Part shown: positions 13,637 through 20,927 of the stretch, one piece after another
Position numbering within the stretch: position 1 is the stretch's first letter
Layout: every line of letters starts with the position of its first letter
NCBI GenBank assembly: GCA_028065725.1
Contig: JAPTVL010000098.1
Span: 1-20,927, forward strand
Length of the DNA: 20,927 nucleotides
Origin: Betaproteobacteria bacterium
GTDB taxonomy: Bacteria; Pseudomonadota; Gammaproteobacteria; Burkholderiales; Rhodocyclaceae
Direction of reading: 5' to 3'
The notes under the pieces: model-generated
Told to the model about the DNA's origin: nothing
Database searches by the model: none
What the model saw: the letters and a program-made list of their open reading frames with translations, nothing else
Made by a program: the position numbers and the translations under genes

Positions 13637-15165
13637 GAGGCCCCCTCCTGTTCGAACGCCACCTCGGCACGAAGGCTGTCACGGTCGCGGCCGACGGTGA
13701 CGACGGCGAGCCGGCGATCGCCGCCCCACAACGTGGCCATGCAGTCACGTGCGGCGGGGTCGCCATCCATGGCGAGCCAATCCCAGGTCTCGGCATGACC
13801 CACATAGGCGATGGTCGTGTCGTAGTGTTGGCTCCAGAAGAACGGCACCGCGTCGAAGCGCTGTCGCTGCCCGAGCATGTTGCGTGCGGCCACCTGCCCC
13901 TGACGCTCGGCGACCACCCAGTGTTCCACCCGGACGGACTCGCCGGTCCGGAAGTCGGGCCAGCGGGCGATATCGCCGGCGGCGAAGATGCCCTCGGCGC
14001 TGGTCGTCAGGTACGCGTCCACGACAACGCCATGGTCGATAGTGAGACCGGCCCGTTCGGCGAGCGCGACGGCGGGGCGAACGCCGATGCCGACTATCAC
14101 CAGATCGGCGGCCACGCGCTGTCCGGAGGAAAGTGTCACGGTGTCCGGTGCGATCGCCGTGACGGTCACGCCGAGGTGGAAAACCACGCCGTGAATCTCA
14201 TGCAGCGCGCGGATCATATCACCGATCGCCGGACCCATGATGCGCTCCATCGGGCGCATCTCGGGCGCCACTACGTGCACCTCCTTCCCTCGGGCGCGAA
14301 GCGCGGCCGCGACCTCGAGCCCGATGAAGCTCGCGCCGATCACCACGCAGCGCTGCGCCGTGCCGGCCGCGGCGATCAACGCTCGGCTGTCGCCGAGCCT
14401 GCGCAGCATGTGCACGTGCGGCAGCACCGCTCCCGGCACGTCGAGCCTGATGGGCTCTGCGCCGGTCGCGAGCAGCAGCGCTCCGTAGTGCAGCCGGGAC
14501 CCATCCACAATCTGCACAGCGCGCGCGATGGGATCGATGGCGGTCACGATCGTGCGAAGTCGAAGGTCGATCCCGTGTTCCGAATAGAACCCCTCTGGCC
14601 GAAGCGGAATCCAAGCCTCCTCAGCGGTACCGGCAAGATAGTCCTTCGACAAATTGGGCCGATCGTACGGTGGTGCTTCGTCGGCGCTCAGCAAGGTCAC
14701 GGGACCCGTATAGCCTTCCTGCCGGAGGGTCTCGGCCGCGGCATTGCCAGCGGCGCCTCCGCCGACGATCACGACGGAGTCCGGCGCTCCTGCGCTGACC
14801 GGATGCGCGGAGGGCTTCGTGGATGGGAACCTCTCGCGCACGAATACCATTCCATCTCGCCGCTCCACGCGCCAGCAGGCCAAGGGGTTCAGCGCCGGGG
14901 GACGAACTGTCGCGCCGGTGCGCAGATCGAAGCACGCGTGGTGCCAGGGACAACGGACTGTCCCTTCCACCAGTATCCCTTCTACGAGCGGCCCACCGTA
15001 ATGTGTGCAGTTCGCCCCGACGGCAAAGATTTCATCGCCACGGCGCGCCAGGAGTACCGGCTCGTCGCCGACATGTCCGAGTAGCATATCGCCGTCAGCC
15101 AGGCCGACAAGCGGAACGCCAAGCCTGAGATCAGGGGTCTCAGGCGGCACCGATGCTTGGTTCAC
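13633..15165 (-). CDS. Rieske [2Fe-2S] domain fused to FAD/NAD(P)-dependent oxidoreductase (AIFM3/ferredoxin-reductase-like)
   Basis: At 510 residues this is a fusion. An N-terminal Rieske domain (about 12-112) has ligands C53-T-H55 and C72-P-W-H75. A pyridine nucleotide-disulfide oxidoreductase follows, with an FAD-binding G-G-G-A-A-G at 135-140, a second dinucleotide fold around V-V-I-G-A-S-F-I-G-L-E and the FAD motif I-F-A-A-G-D-I-A. The end is a reductase-C domain. Related enzymes pass electrons from NAD(P)H to ferredoxins, or resemble AIFL/AIFM3; the partner is unknown. The start is GTG at 15165, supported by AGGAG six bases upstream; the nearby ATG runs straight into a stop. It is translationally coupled to DUF488. 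Confidence 0.93.
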   Translation of the reverse strand: MNQASVPPETPDLRLGVPLVGLADGDMLLGHVGDEPVLLARRGDEIFAVGANCTHYGGPLVEGILVEGTVRCPWHHACFDLRTGATVRPPALNPLACWRVERRDGMVFVRERFPSTKPSAHPVSAGAPDSVVIVGGGAAGNAAAETLRQEGYTGPVTLLSADEAPPYDRPNLSKDYLAGTAEEAWIPLRPEGFYSEHGIDLRLRTIVTAIDPIARAVQIVDGSRLHYGALLLATGAEPIRLDVPGAVLPHVHMLRRLGDSRALIAAAGTAQRCVVIGASFIGLEVAAALRARGKEVHVVAPEMRPMERIMGPAIGDMIRALHEIHGVVFHLGVTVTAIAPDTVTLSSGQRVAADLVIVGIGVRPAVALAERAGLTIDHGVVVDAYLTTSAEGIFAAGDIARWPDFRTGESVRVEHWVVAERQGQVAARNMLGQRQRFDAVPFFWSQHYDTTIAYVGHAETWDWLAMDGDPAARDCMATLWGGDRRLAVVTVGRDRDSLRAEVAFEQEGAS

Positions 15166-15259
15166 TTCATGCTCCTGTGCTCATACCCCGCCGTGCGGAG
15201 ACCGGGTTTCACGCCGGCCTCGCGGGCGGCCTCAGTCCATCGCGCGTATCGGCCGACTT

Positions 15260-16477
15260 TCAGGCATGGGTTGCCACGCCGAACTCTACTCCTTTGGCTT
15301 CCGGGCCAAAGCCGGCGAGCAGCACCACCGCGATCGCCACCACGCCGGCAATCAACGCCAGCGAAAAGGCGTAGTCGCCGCCATGTGCGTGCGCGATACC
15401 CGCCTGGATCGTCGCGTTCGCCGCCGCCAGAAGATTGCCGAGCTGATAGACAAACCCCGGGAACGTGCCGCGTACAGCATCGGGCGACAACTCGTTCAGA
15501 TGCACCGGCACCACGCCCCAGGCGCCCTGTACCATGAACTGAATGAGGAATGCACCGAGAGCCAGCGCCAGCGGTGCAGTCGCAAACGCCCAGAGGGGAA
15601 TGATCGGCAGGACCAGAAGCGACGCGATGACGATCGCATACCTCCGACCGATCCGCTCCGACAGCGTGCCGAACACGATGCCGCCGAGCAGCGCCCCGAT
15701 GTTGTATAATACCGCGATGGCCCCCACGGTGTGAACGGAGAAGTGGCGCTGCACTTCGAGGAAGGTCGGGTAGAGGTCCTGGGTGCCGTGGCTGAGGAAA
15801 TTAAACGCCGTCATCAGCACGATCATGTAGATGACGAACGGCCAGCGACCGCGGACCGCCGCGAATAGGCCGATCTGGTGATGGCGCCCGGCTTCCCAGA
15901 CAGGGGATTCCCGCACCTGGCCCCGGATGTAAAGCACCAGTAGCGCCGGTGCGACGCCCACCATGAACATGCCGCGCCAACCGATCAGCGGGAATAGTGC
16001 ATAGAAGACCACGGCCGCCAGCAGGTAGCCCAGGGCGTAGCCCTCCTGCAGGATGCCGGAGATCAGGCCGCGCGCGTGCGGGGGCACCGTCTCCATCGTC
16101 AGGGATGCGCCGACCCCCCATTCCCCGCCCATCGCGATGCCATAGAGAGCGCGTAGCACGATCAGAACACCGAGCGACGGCGCGAACGCCGAGGCGAGCT
16201 CGAGCACCGAGTAGCACAGGATGTCGATCATCAGGACCGGCCGGCGCCCATAGCGATCGGCCAACCATCCGAACAGGAACGCTCCCAACGGTCGCATCGC
16301 CAGCGTCAGCAAGATCGCGATCGTGACGTCCGCCACCCCCGCTTTGAAGTCGCTGGCGATGTCGTGAATCACGAAAATGAGGATGAAGAAGTCGAACGCA
16401 TCCAGTGTCCAGCCGAGAAGGCTGGCGATGACTGCGTTCCTCTGGTCCCGGGTCAGGCTCCGCAACGTCGTCCACAT
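15260..16477 (-). CDS. MFS transporter, carboxylate / aromatic-acid (SV2-NanT-like) type
   Basis: This 405-residue protein has about 12 hydrophobic segments. It starts with W-T-L-D-A-F-D-F-F-I, the typical first helix of sialate/lactate/aromatic-acid:H+ symporters, followed by the loop 2-3 motif G-W-L-A-D-R-Y-G-R-R-P and, in the second half, L-S-E-R-I-G-R-R-Y. M-G-G-E-W-G-V-G in helix 4-5 is also characteristic. It likely imports an organic acid with protons; the exact substrate is unknown. The ATG at 16477 follows AGGAGAAGGGG. It lies 68 bases after the PAS gene stop and may be co-transcribed with it and with coxA. Confidence 0.92.
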   Translation of the reverse strand: MWTTLRSLTRDQRNAVIASLLGWTLDAFDFFILIFVIHDIASDFKAGVADVTIAILLTLAMRPLGAFLFGWLADRYGRRPVLMIDILCYSVLELASAFAPSLGVLIVLRALYGIAMGGEWGVGASLTMETVPPHARGLISGILQEGYALGYLLAAVVFYALFPLIGWRGMFMVGVAPALLVLYIRGQVRESPVWEAGRHHQIGLFAAVRGRWPFVIYMIVLMTAFNFLSHGTQDLYPTFLEVQRHFSVHTVGAIAVLYNIGALLGGIVFGTLSERIGRRYAIVIASLLVLPIIPLWAFATAPLALALGAFLIQFMVQGAWGVVPVHLNELSPDAVRGTFPGFVYQLGNLLAAANATIQAGIAHAHGGDYAFSLALIAGVVAIAVVLLAGFGPEAKGVEFGVATHA

Positions 16478-16545
16478 GACCCCTTCTCCTCTTGTCTGCG
16501 TTTCTCCCGGCGGCGATCAGTCCGGCTTTGCCGCGACGCCGACCG

Positions 16546-17013
16546 TCAAATTCCGGATCCCCGGTCACCCCAGCGGTCATCGGCGCGGGCCTTCAGCTCC
16601 CGCAGTCCCTTCCTCAGTCGCTTGGTCTCGTCGAACCGTTGGGTAACCTCCCGCAACACCGCTGCGACGCCTACCATCGCGCCGGTGCCGTCGCGGAAGG
16701 GCAGTATGGTGAGCTCGACGGAAAGGCGGCTTCCGCCCTTGCGGATGGCCGGGACTGCCACCACGTCACCGGCGCCATAGCGGGTCGTCCCGGCCCGCAT
16801 CGTCTCATCGTAGCCGGCCCAATGACGCTGACGGAGGTTCCCAGGAATGATGATATCCAGGGATTGGCCCAATGCCTCGGGTTCCGAGAAGCCGACGATG
16901 CGCTCGGTCCCCCTGTTCCAGTAGCGGACCTGACCCTCGGCATTCGAATATACAACGGCATCCGCCATGTCATGGACCAGCGTGGTGCAGAAGTGCGTGA
17001 TATCGAGCTGCAT
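16546..17013 (-). CDS. Stand-alone PAS-domain protein
   Basis: This 155-residue protein is a single PAS domain (about 10-127) with a short basic coiled-coil tail (about 125-145) and no kinase, cyclase or DNA-binding output. PAS landmarks are M-A-D-A-V-V-Y-S-N-A-E-G, W-N-R-G-T-E-R-I-V-G-F, the I-I-P-G-N-L-R-Q-R-H-W-A-G-Y signature and a final V-G-V-A-A-V-L-R-E-V-T strand. Such free-standing PAS proteins may bind a small ligand or haem and signal through a partner. The start at 17013 is backed by AGGAGG eight bases upstream. The gene begins 29 bases after the coxA stop. A decayed second copy lies at about 18985-19200. Confidence 0.88.
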   Translation of the reverse strand: MQLDITHFCTTLVHDMADAVVYSNAEGQVRYWNRGTERIVGFSEPEALGQSLDIIIPGNLRQRHWAGYDETMRAGTTRYGAGDVVAVPAIRKGGSRLSVELTILPFRDGTGAMVGVAAVLREVTQRFDETKRLRKGLRELKARADDRWGDRGSGI

Positions 17014-17042
17014 GGGGCAGACCTCCTGGTGACTGTCTTCGA

Positions 17043-18631
17043 TCACTCGATCAACGGAAGCTCCTCGTAGGTATGAAACGGTGGCGGCGAGGAGAGCGTC
17101 CATTCCAGGGTGACCGCACCCTCCCCCCAGTAGTTATCCGCCACGGGTTCCTTCGAGGTGAAGGTGCGGAATAACACATAGAAGAAGACCAGGAATGCGA
17201 TGCCGCCAAGGAATGCACCGATAGAGGATACGAAGTTCCAACCCGCGAATGCGGACGGATAGTCAGGGTAGCGTCGGGGCATTCCTGCCGCGCCGAGGAA
17301 GTGCATGGGAAAGAACGCCAGATTGACCCCAATGAAGGTCAGCCAAAAATGGACCTTGCCCCAGAACTCTGGGTATTGATGACCCGACATCTTGCCGATC
17401 CAAAAATAGAACCCACAGAAGATGCCGAACACCGAGCCAAGAGACAGCACGTAATGGAAGTGAGCGATCACGAAATATGTGTTGTGCAGCAGCTGGTCCA
17501 GGCCAGCGCTGGCCAGCACGATACCGGTCACGCCGCCGATGGTGAAGACGAACATAAAGCCTACCGCCCATAGCATAGGTACGGTGAACTCGATCGAGCC
17601 TCCCCACATGGTTGCGAGCCAAGAGAAGATCTTGATCCCAGTCGGCACAGCGATGACCATCGATGCGGCCATGAAATAGGCCCTGGTGTCAACCGAGATG
17701 CCCGAGACGAACATGTGGTGCGCCCACACCACCGAACCAATTACCCCGATTGCCACCATGGCGTAAACCATGCCGACATAGCCGAAAATAGGCTTCTTGC
17801 TGAAAGTGGAAACAACGTGGCTGACGATCCCGAACGCCGGCAGGATCATGATGTAGACCTCCGGGTGGCCGAAAAACCAGAACAGGTGCTCGAACAGCAC
17901 CGGATCGCCCCCACCCACGGGCTCGAAGAATGCGGTACCGAAATCCCGGTCGCAGATCAGCATGGTGATGGCTCCGGCAAGTACCGGGATCGTCAGCAGG
18001 AGCAAGAATGAGGTCACCAATATGGCCCAGACAAACAGCGGCATCTTGTGCAGCGTCATACCCGGGGCACGCATGTTAAAGATGGTAGTAATGAAGTTGA
18101 GCGCGCCGAGCAGCGAGCTGATACCCGCCAGGTGTAGCGCAAACAGGGTGAAGTCCATACCGATGCCGGTTGATAGGTGGCATTTGATAGCGGCGGATAA
18201 AGGCTCCAACCAGTGCCCGATTCACCCAACAGCAGCCCCGCGATGATTAGTCCGAAGGCCGGCGGCAACAGCCAGAAACTGATATTGTTAAGGCGGGGAA
18301 ATGCCATGTCTGGCGCGCCGATCAACAACGGAATGAACCAGTTGCCGAACCCGCCGATCAGCGCGGGCATCAAGGTAAAGAAGATCATCAGCAGCCCGTG
18401 CGCCGTGACGATCGTATTCCACTCTTGCCCAGTCCCAACGATCGTACCATGCGGATGCAAAAGCTGCGCGCGCATAACTTCCGACAGGACCATACCGGTC
18501 GTACCGGCGGTTACTGCGAATATCAGGTAGAGCGTGCCGATGTCTTTGTGATTGGTGCTGAACAGCCACCTCCTAACGAATCCTGGTTTATAGTGGGATC
18601 CCTCAGCGTAATCGTAAGCCGTTGTCGACAT
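17043..18631 (-). pseudogene. ctaD: Cytochrome c oxidase subunit I, interrupted by a frameshift
   Basis: Two overlapping frames (start 18631 onward; then to stop 17043) together give a full-length ~529-residue haem-copper oxidase subunit I, the membrane core that reduces O2 and pumps protons. The first frame holds the haem a ligand in [10 protein letters not shown] and G-A-P-D-M-A-F-P-R. The second holds F-G-H-P-E-V-Y (CuB His, cross-linked Tyr, gating Glu), W-A-H-H-M-F, the K-channel T-G-I-K-I-F-S-W and I-A-H-F-H-Y-V-L. The break is near 18164-18178, between [10 protein letters not shown] and G-I-G-M-D-F, and is explained by one missing base; no slippery heptamer is seen. All ligands are intact, so a recent mutation or sequencing error is possible. 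GGAGAG precedes the ATG. No subunit II or III gene adjoins it. Confidence 0.9.
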
Positions 18632-18984
18632 CGCTCTCTCTCCATTTCAGGCGTCGGCCGAGCCAGTTTCCTGGAATTTCCCGGCCCGCCCTCCGGTTCG
18701 GCGACAAACAAAGAAATTGCGCGCGCGCCCACAGGACGTCCGTCTGGGCCGGACCACCATTGTGCGAGCCTTCGCATACGTGACTAGCTGTATAAACTCC
18801 GCTCCGCACGACGCTGTCGGCCTCGCGCCCTCAGACAGGCAGGGCAGCGCACCGACATAGAGTCTACCCCACCCATGCTGATCGCGGGGTGCTGCCTTTT
18901 TTCTCCAGCGAGGTCCGACCGATCTCATGAGTGCTGAGCGTCGAGACCGACCCTTAAATGCGCGGTCGATCAGGGTGGTAAACC
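18632..18984. other. Stretch upstream of ctaD without a recognised gene
   Basis: This should hold the ctaD promoter and leader. Frames remain open on minus, but none has a start with ribosome-binding support or recognisable homology, and I could not identify subunit II (no copper-site cysteine/histidine motif). A short A/T-rich patch around 18782-18800 is the most promoter-like part. A run of seven T on + at 18896-18902 has only a weak hairpin near it. Confidence 0.4.
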
Positions 18985-19200
18985 CGGCCGGAAGGCGGCT
19001 TCCGTCCCGGTGACGTTGACGGAGATCTCCAGGAACGTTGATGTTCGAGGATTGATGCAATGCCTCAGGCTCCCGGGCGCGGAAGGCTCCCTTGCCTCCT
19101 TGGTCCTGGAAGCGGGTCCGGCCTTCGGCATCCGGGTAGACGGCGGCATCCGCAATCTCACGAACCAGCGCAACGTAAGAATGCGGGACATTGACATGCG
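18985..19200 (-). pseudogene. Decayed, frameshifted copy of the PAS-domain gene
   Basis: In one minus frame this reads V-R-E-I-A-D-A-A-V-Y-x-D-A-E-G-R and then E-P-E-A-L-H-Q-S, followed by V-P-G-D-L-R-Q-R-H. This matches the intact PAS protein at 16546-17013 (V-H-D-M-A-D-A-V-V-Y-S-N-A-E-G-Q; E-P-E-A-L-G-Q-S; I-P-G-N-L-R-Q-R-H). That frame has no start codon after its upstream TGA; ATGs lie in the other frames, so a frameshift near the 5' end is implied, and the similarity stops after about 70 residues, leaving out the second half of the domain. It sits directly downstream of the truncated symporter gene, just as the intact copy sits directly downstream of ctaD. Confidence 0.7.
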
Positions 19201-19204
19201 CGGC

Positions 19205-19796
19205 TCATGCCTCTCGATAATCGGCAAGCGCAGTCTCGTCCGCGATCGGATGCACCGCGGCGTTGAAAACCGGGGTCAAGGCGGCGGCGACAAGTATGTT
19301 GACGACCAGGGAGGCGAGCGCGGCGTAGCAGGGGATGGTGTAGCCCCCGAGCTGGAGCGGGAAGACCGAGGTGGCGAAATCCAGTGACGCCACCATCGCG
19401 GTGCCGACCAAGACGCCGGCGGTCCAACCGGCCATCAGGGCGTGGCGGTAGAACCAGCGCGTGTAGAGGCCGATGACCACCGGCGGCAGGGTCTGGATGA
19501 TCCAGACGCCTCCGAGCAGCTGGAGCTGGATGGCGTATTTCACCGGCAGAAACAGGACGAAGGCCAGGGCGCCGAACTTCACCACCAGCGAGGCAAGCTT
19601 CGCCGCCTCGGTTTCCTCGCGTGCGCCGCAATCGGGGCGGAAATATTCACGGTAGATGTTGCGAGTGAATAGATTGGCGGTGGCGATCGACATGATTGCG
19701 GCCGGCACCAGTGCGCCGATGGCAATCGCGGCGAACGCGAAGCCCACGAACCACGACGGAAAGGCATGGAGAAACAGTGCTGGAACCGCGAAGTTA
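19205..19796 (-). pseudogene. Sodium:solute symporter, 3' fragment cut by the IS630 element
   Basis: About 197 codons of the C-terminal part of an SSS permease are present, ending at a TGA at 19205-19207. The fragment begins N-F-A-V-P-A-L-F-L-H-A-F-P-S-W-F at the insertion point, followed by A-I-A-I-G-A-L-V-P-A-A-I-M-S-I-A-T-A-N-L-F-T-R-N-I-Y-R-E-Y, which resembles MctP-type monocarboxylate permeases. About four more hydrophobic segments follow. The 5' part must lie beyond the right end of the window. A GTG at 19747 could start a shortened product but would miss the N-terminal helices needed for transport. It is only distantly similar to the intact symporter at 7786-9249. Confidence 0.85.
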
Positions 19797-19822
19797 CTAA
19801 CCCGGCACTCAAATAGGTAGCA
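19797..19822 (+). repeat. IS630 left terminal inverted repeat
   Basis: It begins CTAACC and matches the reverse complement of 20899-20924 at 21 of 26 positions, with mismatches at positions 7, 9, 13, 18 and 24. Confidence 0.9.
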
Positions 19823-19852
19823 ATTGGTTTCTGTGTGCGCTATCCTGCGGGC

Positions 19853-20890
19853 ATGCCGAGCGAACGCGATTTCCGAAAACTCCCGCCATCGACCCAGGCC
19901 GAGCTGCGTCGCGTCGCAGTGAACATGGTGCGCTCAGGGAAGAGCCGGATCGAGGTTGCCAAAGCGATCGGGGTCAACCGGCGCTTCGTGGGGGCATGGG
20001 TGCGCGCCTTCGAGGCGGCCGGAGAAGCCGCCCTTGCCGGGGGACGGCGTGGCCGTCGTCCGGGTGAGCAGAAGGCACTCACGCCGCGCCAGGAAGCCCT
20101 GATCCGGCGGCTGATCGTCGGCAAATGCCCGGATCAGTTGAAGCTGCCGTTCGCGCTCTGGACCCGGGAGGCCGTCGCTCAGTTGATCGCGCACAGGACC
20201 GGCATCCGCCTGTCGCTGAGCGCGATCAGCCTTTACCTGGCGGCCTGGGGCTTCACCGCGCAGAAGCCGATCCGGCGGGCCACCGAGCGCGACGAGGCGG
20301 CGGTCCGGGCCTGGTTGAGCCATGAATACCCCGCGATCGTGAAGCGGGCGAAGAAGGAGGCGGCGGAGATCCATTGGGCCGACGAAACCGGCATCTCCAA
20401 CCAGGCCAACTATGGCCGCAGCTTCGCGCCGCAAGGCGAGACCCCGGTGATCCCGCGGCCGGCGGCACGGTTCACGCAGTCGATGATCTCCAGCCTGACC
20501 AACCGGGGCAAGCTGCGGTTCATGGTCTATGACGGGGCGCTGAATACCGCGATCTTCCTGAAATTCCTGCGCCGCCTGGTGAAGGACGCCGATCGCAAGC
20601 TGTTCGTGATCGTGGACAATCTGCGCGTGCACAAGGCCAAGGTGGTGACCGCCTGGGTGGCGGAGAACGCCGATCGGATCGAGCTGTTCTATCTGCCGCC
20701 CTACGCGCCGGAGCGAAACCCGGACGAGTATCTGAACAACGACGTCAAGCAGGCGCTCGGCCGCCGCAGCACGCCCATGGACAAGGTGGCGATGAAGGCA
20801 GGGCTGCGATCGCATATGCAGGGACTACAGCGGCGCCCCGCAAAGGTCCGCTCGTTCTTCCAGGCCCCCGACGTTCGCTACGCAGCCTGA
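19853..20890 (+). CDS. IS630-family transposase (DDE)
   Basis: This 345-residue DDE transposase cuts and joins the element ends at TA targets. The N-terminal helix-turn-helix region (about 10-110) includes I-E-V-A-K-A-I-G-V-N-R-R-F-V. The catalytic part has W-A-D-E-T-G (D177), F-V-I-V-D-N-L-R-V-H (D255) and P-P-Y-A-P-E-R-N-P-D-E-Y (E292), with the spacing expected for the family. The frame is intact and needs no frameshift, so the element may be active. The ATG at 19853 was chosen; a GTG at 19835 gives six more residues, and neither has a clear ribosome-binding site. Confidence 0.95.
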   Translation: MPSERDFRKLPPSTQAELRRVAVNMVRSGKSRIEVAKAIGVNRRFVGAWVRAFEAAGEAALAGGRRGRRPGEQKALTPRQEALIRRLIVGKCPDQLKLPFALWTREAVAQLIAHRTGIRLSLSAISLYLAAWGFTAQKPIRRATERDEAAVRAWLSHEYPAIVKRAKKEAAEIHWADETGISNQANYGRSFAPQGETPVIPRPAARFTQSMISSLTNRGKLRFMVYDGALNTAIFLKFLRRLVKDADRKLFVIVDNLRVHKAKVVTAWVAENADRIELFYLPPYAPERNPDEYLNNDVKQALGRRSTPMDKVAMKAGLRSHMQGLQRRPAKVRSFFQAPDVRYAA

Positions 20891-20898
20891 TTGCAATA

Positions 20899-20924
20899 TG
20901 ATACCTGTTTGGGTGTCTGGTTAG
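20899..20924 (-). repeat. IS630 right terminal inverted repeat
   Basis: Read on minus it begins CTAACC and mirrors the left end at 19797-19822. It is followed by the TA duplication at 20925-20926 and one base of host DNA. Confidence 0.9.
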
Positions 20925-20927
20925 TAA

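Larger units (their letters stand above)
19797..20924 (+). mobile_element. Complete IS630-family insertion sequence
   Basis: The 1128-base element has imperfect terminal inverted repeats (21 of the outer 26 bases match) and is flanked by TA at 19795-19796 and 20925-20926, the target duplication typical of the IS630/Tc1/mariner group. A single transposase gene fills it. Inserted on +, it splits a minus-strand symporter gene. Removing it with one TA restores the in-frame N-F-A-V-P reading at the junction, as far as the single remaining base allows checking. Confidence 0.92.

Noticed and set aside
18164..18178. Programmed frameshifting in the ctaD gene
   Set aside because: There is no slippery heptamer or downstream stimulatory structure, and the family is not known to use recoding; mutation or sequence error is simpler.
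18523..18777. Minus frame upstream of ctaD as a subunit II remnant
   Set aside because: No copper-binding Cys/His motif or other subunit II feature could be found in any frame.
1..20927. CRISPR array, tRNA/rRNA genes, prophage or defence island
   Set aside because: No regularly spaced repeats, no tRNA-like cloverleaf, and no phage or defence-type proteins were recognised on either strand.

Overview
The window is high-G+C bacterial chromosomal DNA, most likely from an alphaproteobacterium and perhaps a Rhodospirillales/Acetobacteraceae-type organism. This is inferred from the alphaproteobacterial look of the SdhB and cytochrome oxidase subunit I sequences, the strong G/C preference at third codon positions, and a small protein ending in the S-F-P-A-S-D-P-P motif that I associate with that group. 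No rRNA, tRNA or CRISPR array was seen.

Left part (1-5100). The 3' end of a FAD-binding (fumarate reductase/tricarballylate dehydrogenase-like) gene is followed by a small cupin gene, both on +. They converge on a minus-strand block read sdhB-like iron-sulfur subunit > 2-keto-4-pentenoate hydratase-like protein > thiamine-diphosphate (TPP) enzyme > XdhC. The hydratase and TPP genes share an ATGA stop/start overlap. The sdhB copy has no sdhA/C/D beside it, and the hydratase-like protein appears to lack two of the three usual metal-binding acids.

Middle part (5100-13000). A small protein of unknown function (5104) and a BON-domain protein (5633) lie on +. A minus-strand operon follows: DUF3311 membrane peptide > sodium:solute symporter > thiD > tenA, with two ATGA overlaps. 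This looks like salvage of thiamine or its pyrimidine moiety coupled to an uptake system. Next come an MFS transporter, an AhpD-like CxxC protein, and a second small protein of unknown function (11468) that is recognisably homologous to the one at 5104. A Crp/Fnr-family regulator without an Fe-S cysteine cluster (12298) is on +. Several perfect inverted repeats sit in the gaps around these genes, notably a 21-base dyad at 5003-5023 and a 9+9 dyad at 11782-11819.

Right part (13000-20927). DUF488 and a Rieske/FAD-NAD(P) reductase fusion (ATGA overlap), a second MFS transporter and a stand-alone PAS protein all lie on minus. Upstream of them is cytochrome c oxidase subunit I, which is intact in its catalytic motifs but broken by a one-base frameshift near 18170. 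Beyond that are a decayed second copy of the PAS gene and the 3' part of a second sodium:solute symporter gene. That symporter gene is cut by a complete IS630-family element (19797-20924, TA duplication, 26-bp ends) that closes the window.

Overall this is an accessory, partly eroding metabolic region: orphan respiratory subunits, carboxylate/ketoacid metabolism, thiamine salvage, several transporters, and signs of decay at the right end. I see no defence system, prophage or biosynthetic cluster. The least explained items are the pair of homologous small proteins and the dyads beside them.
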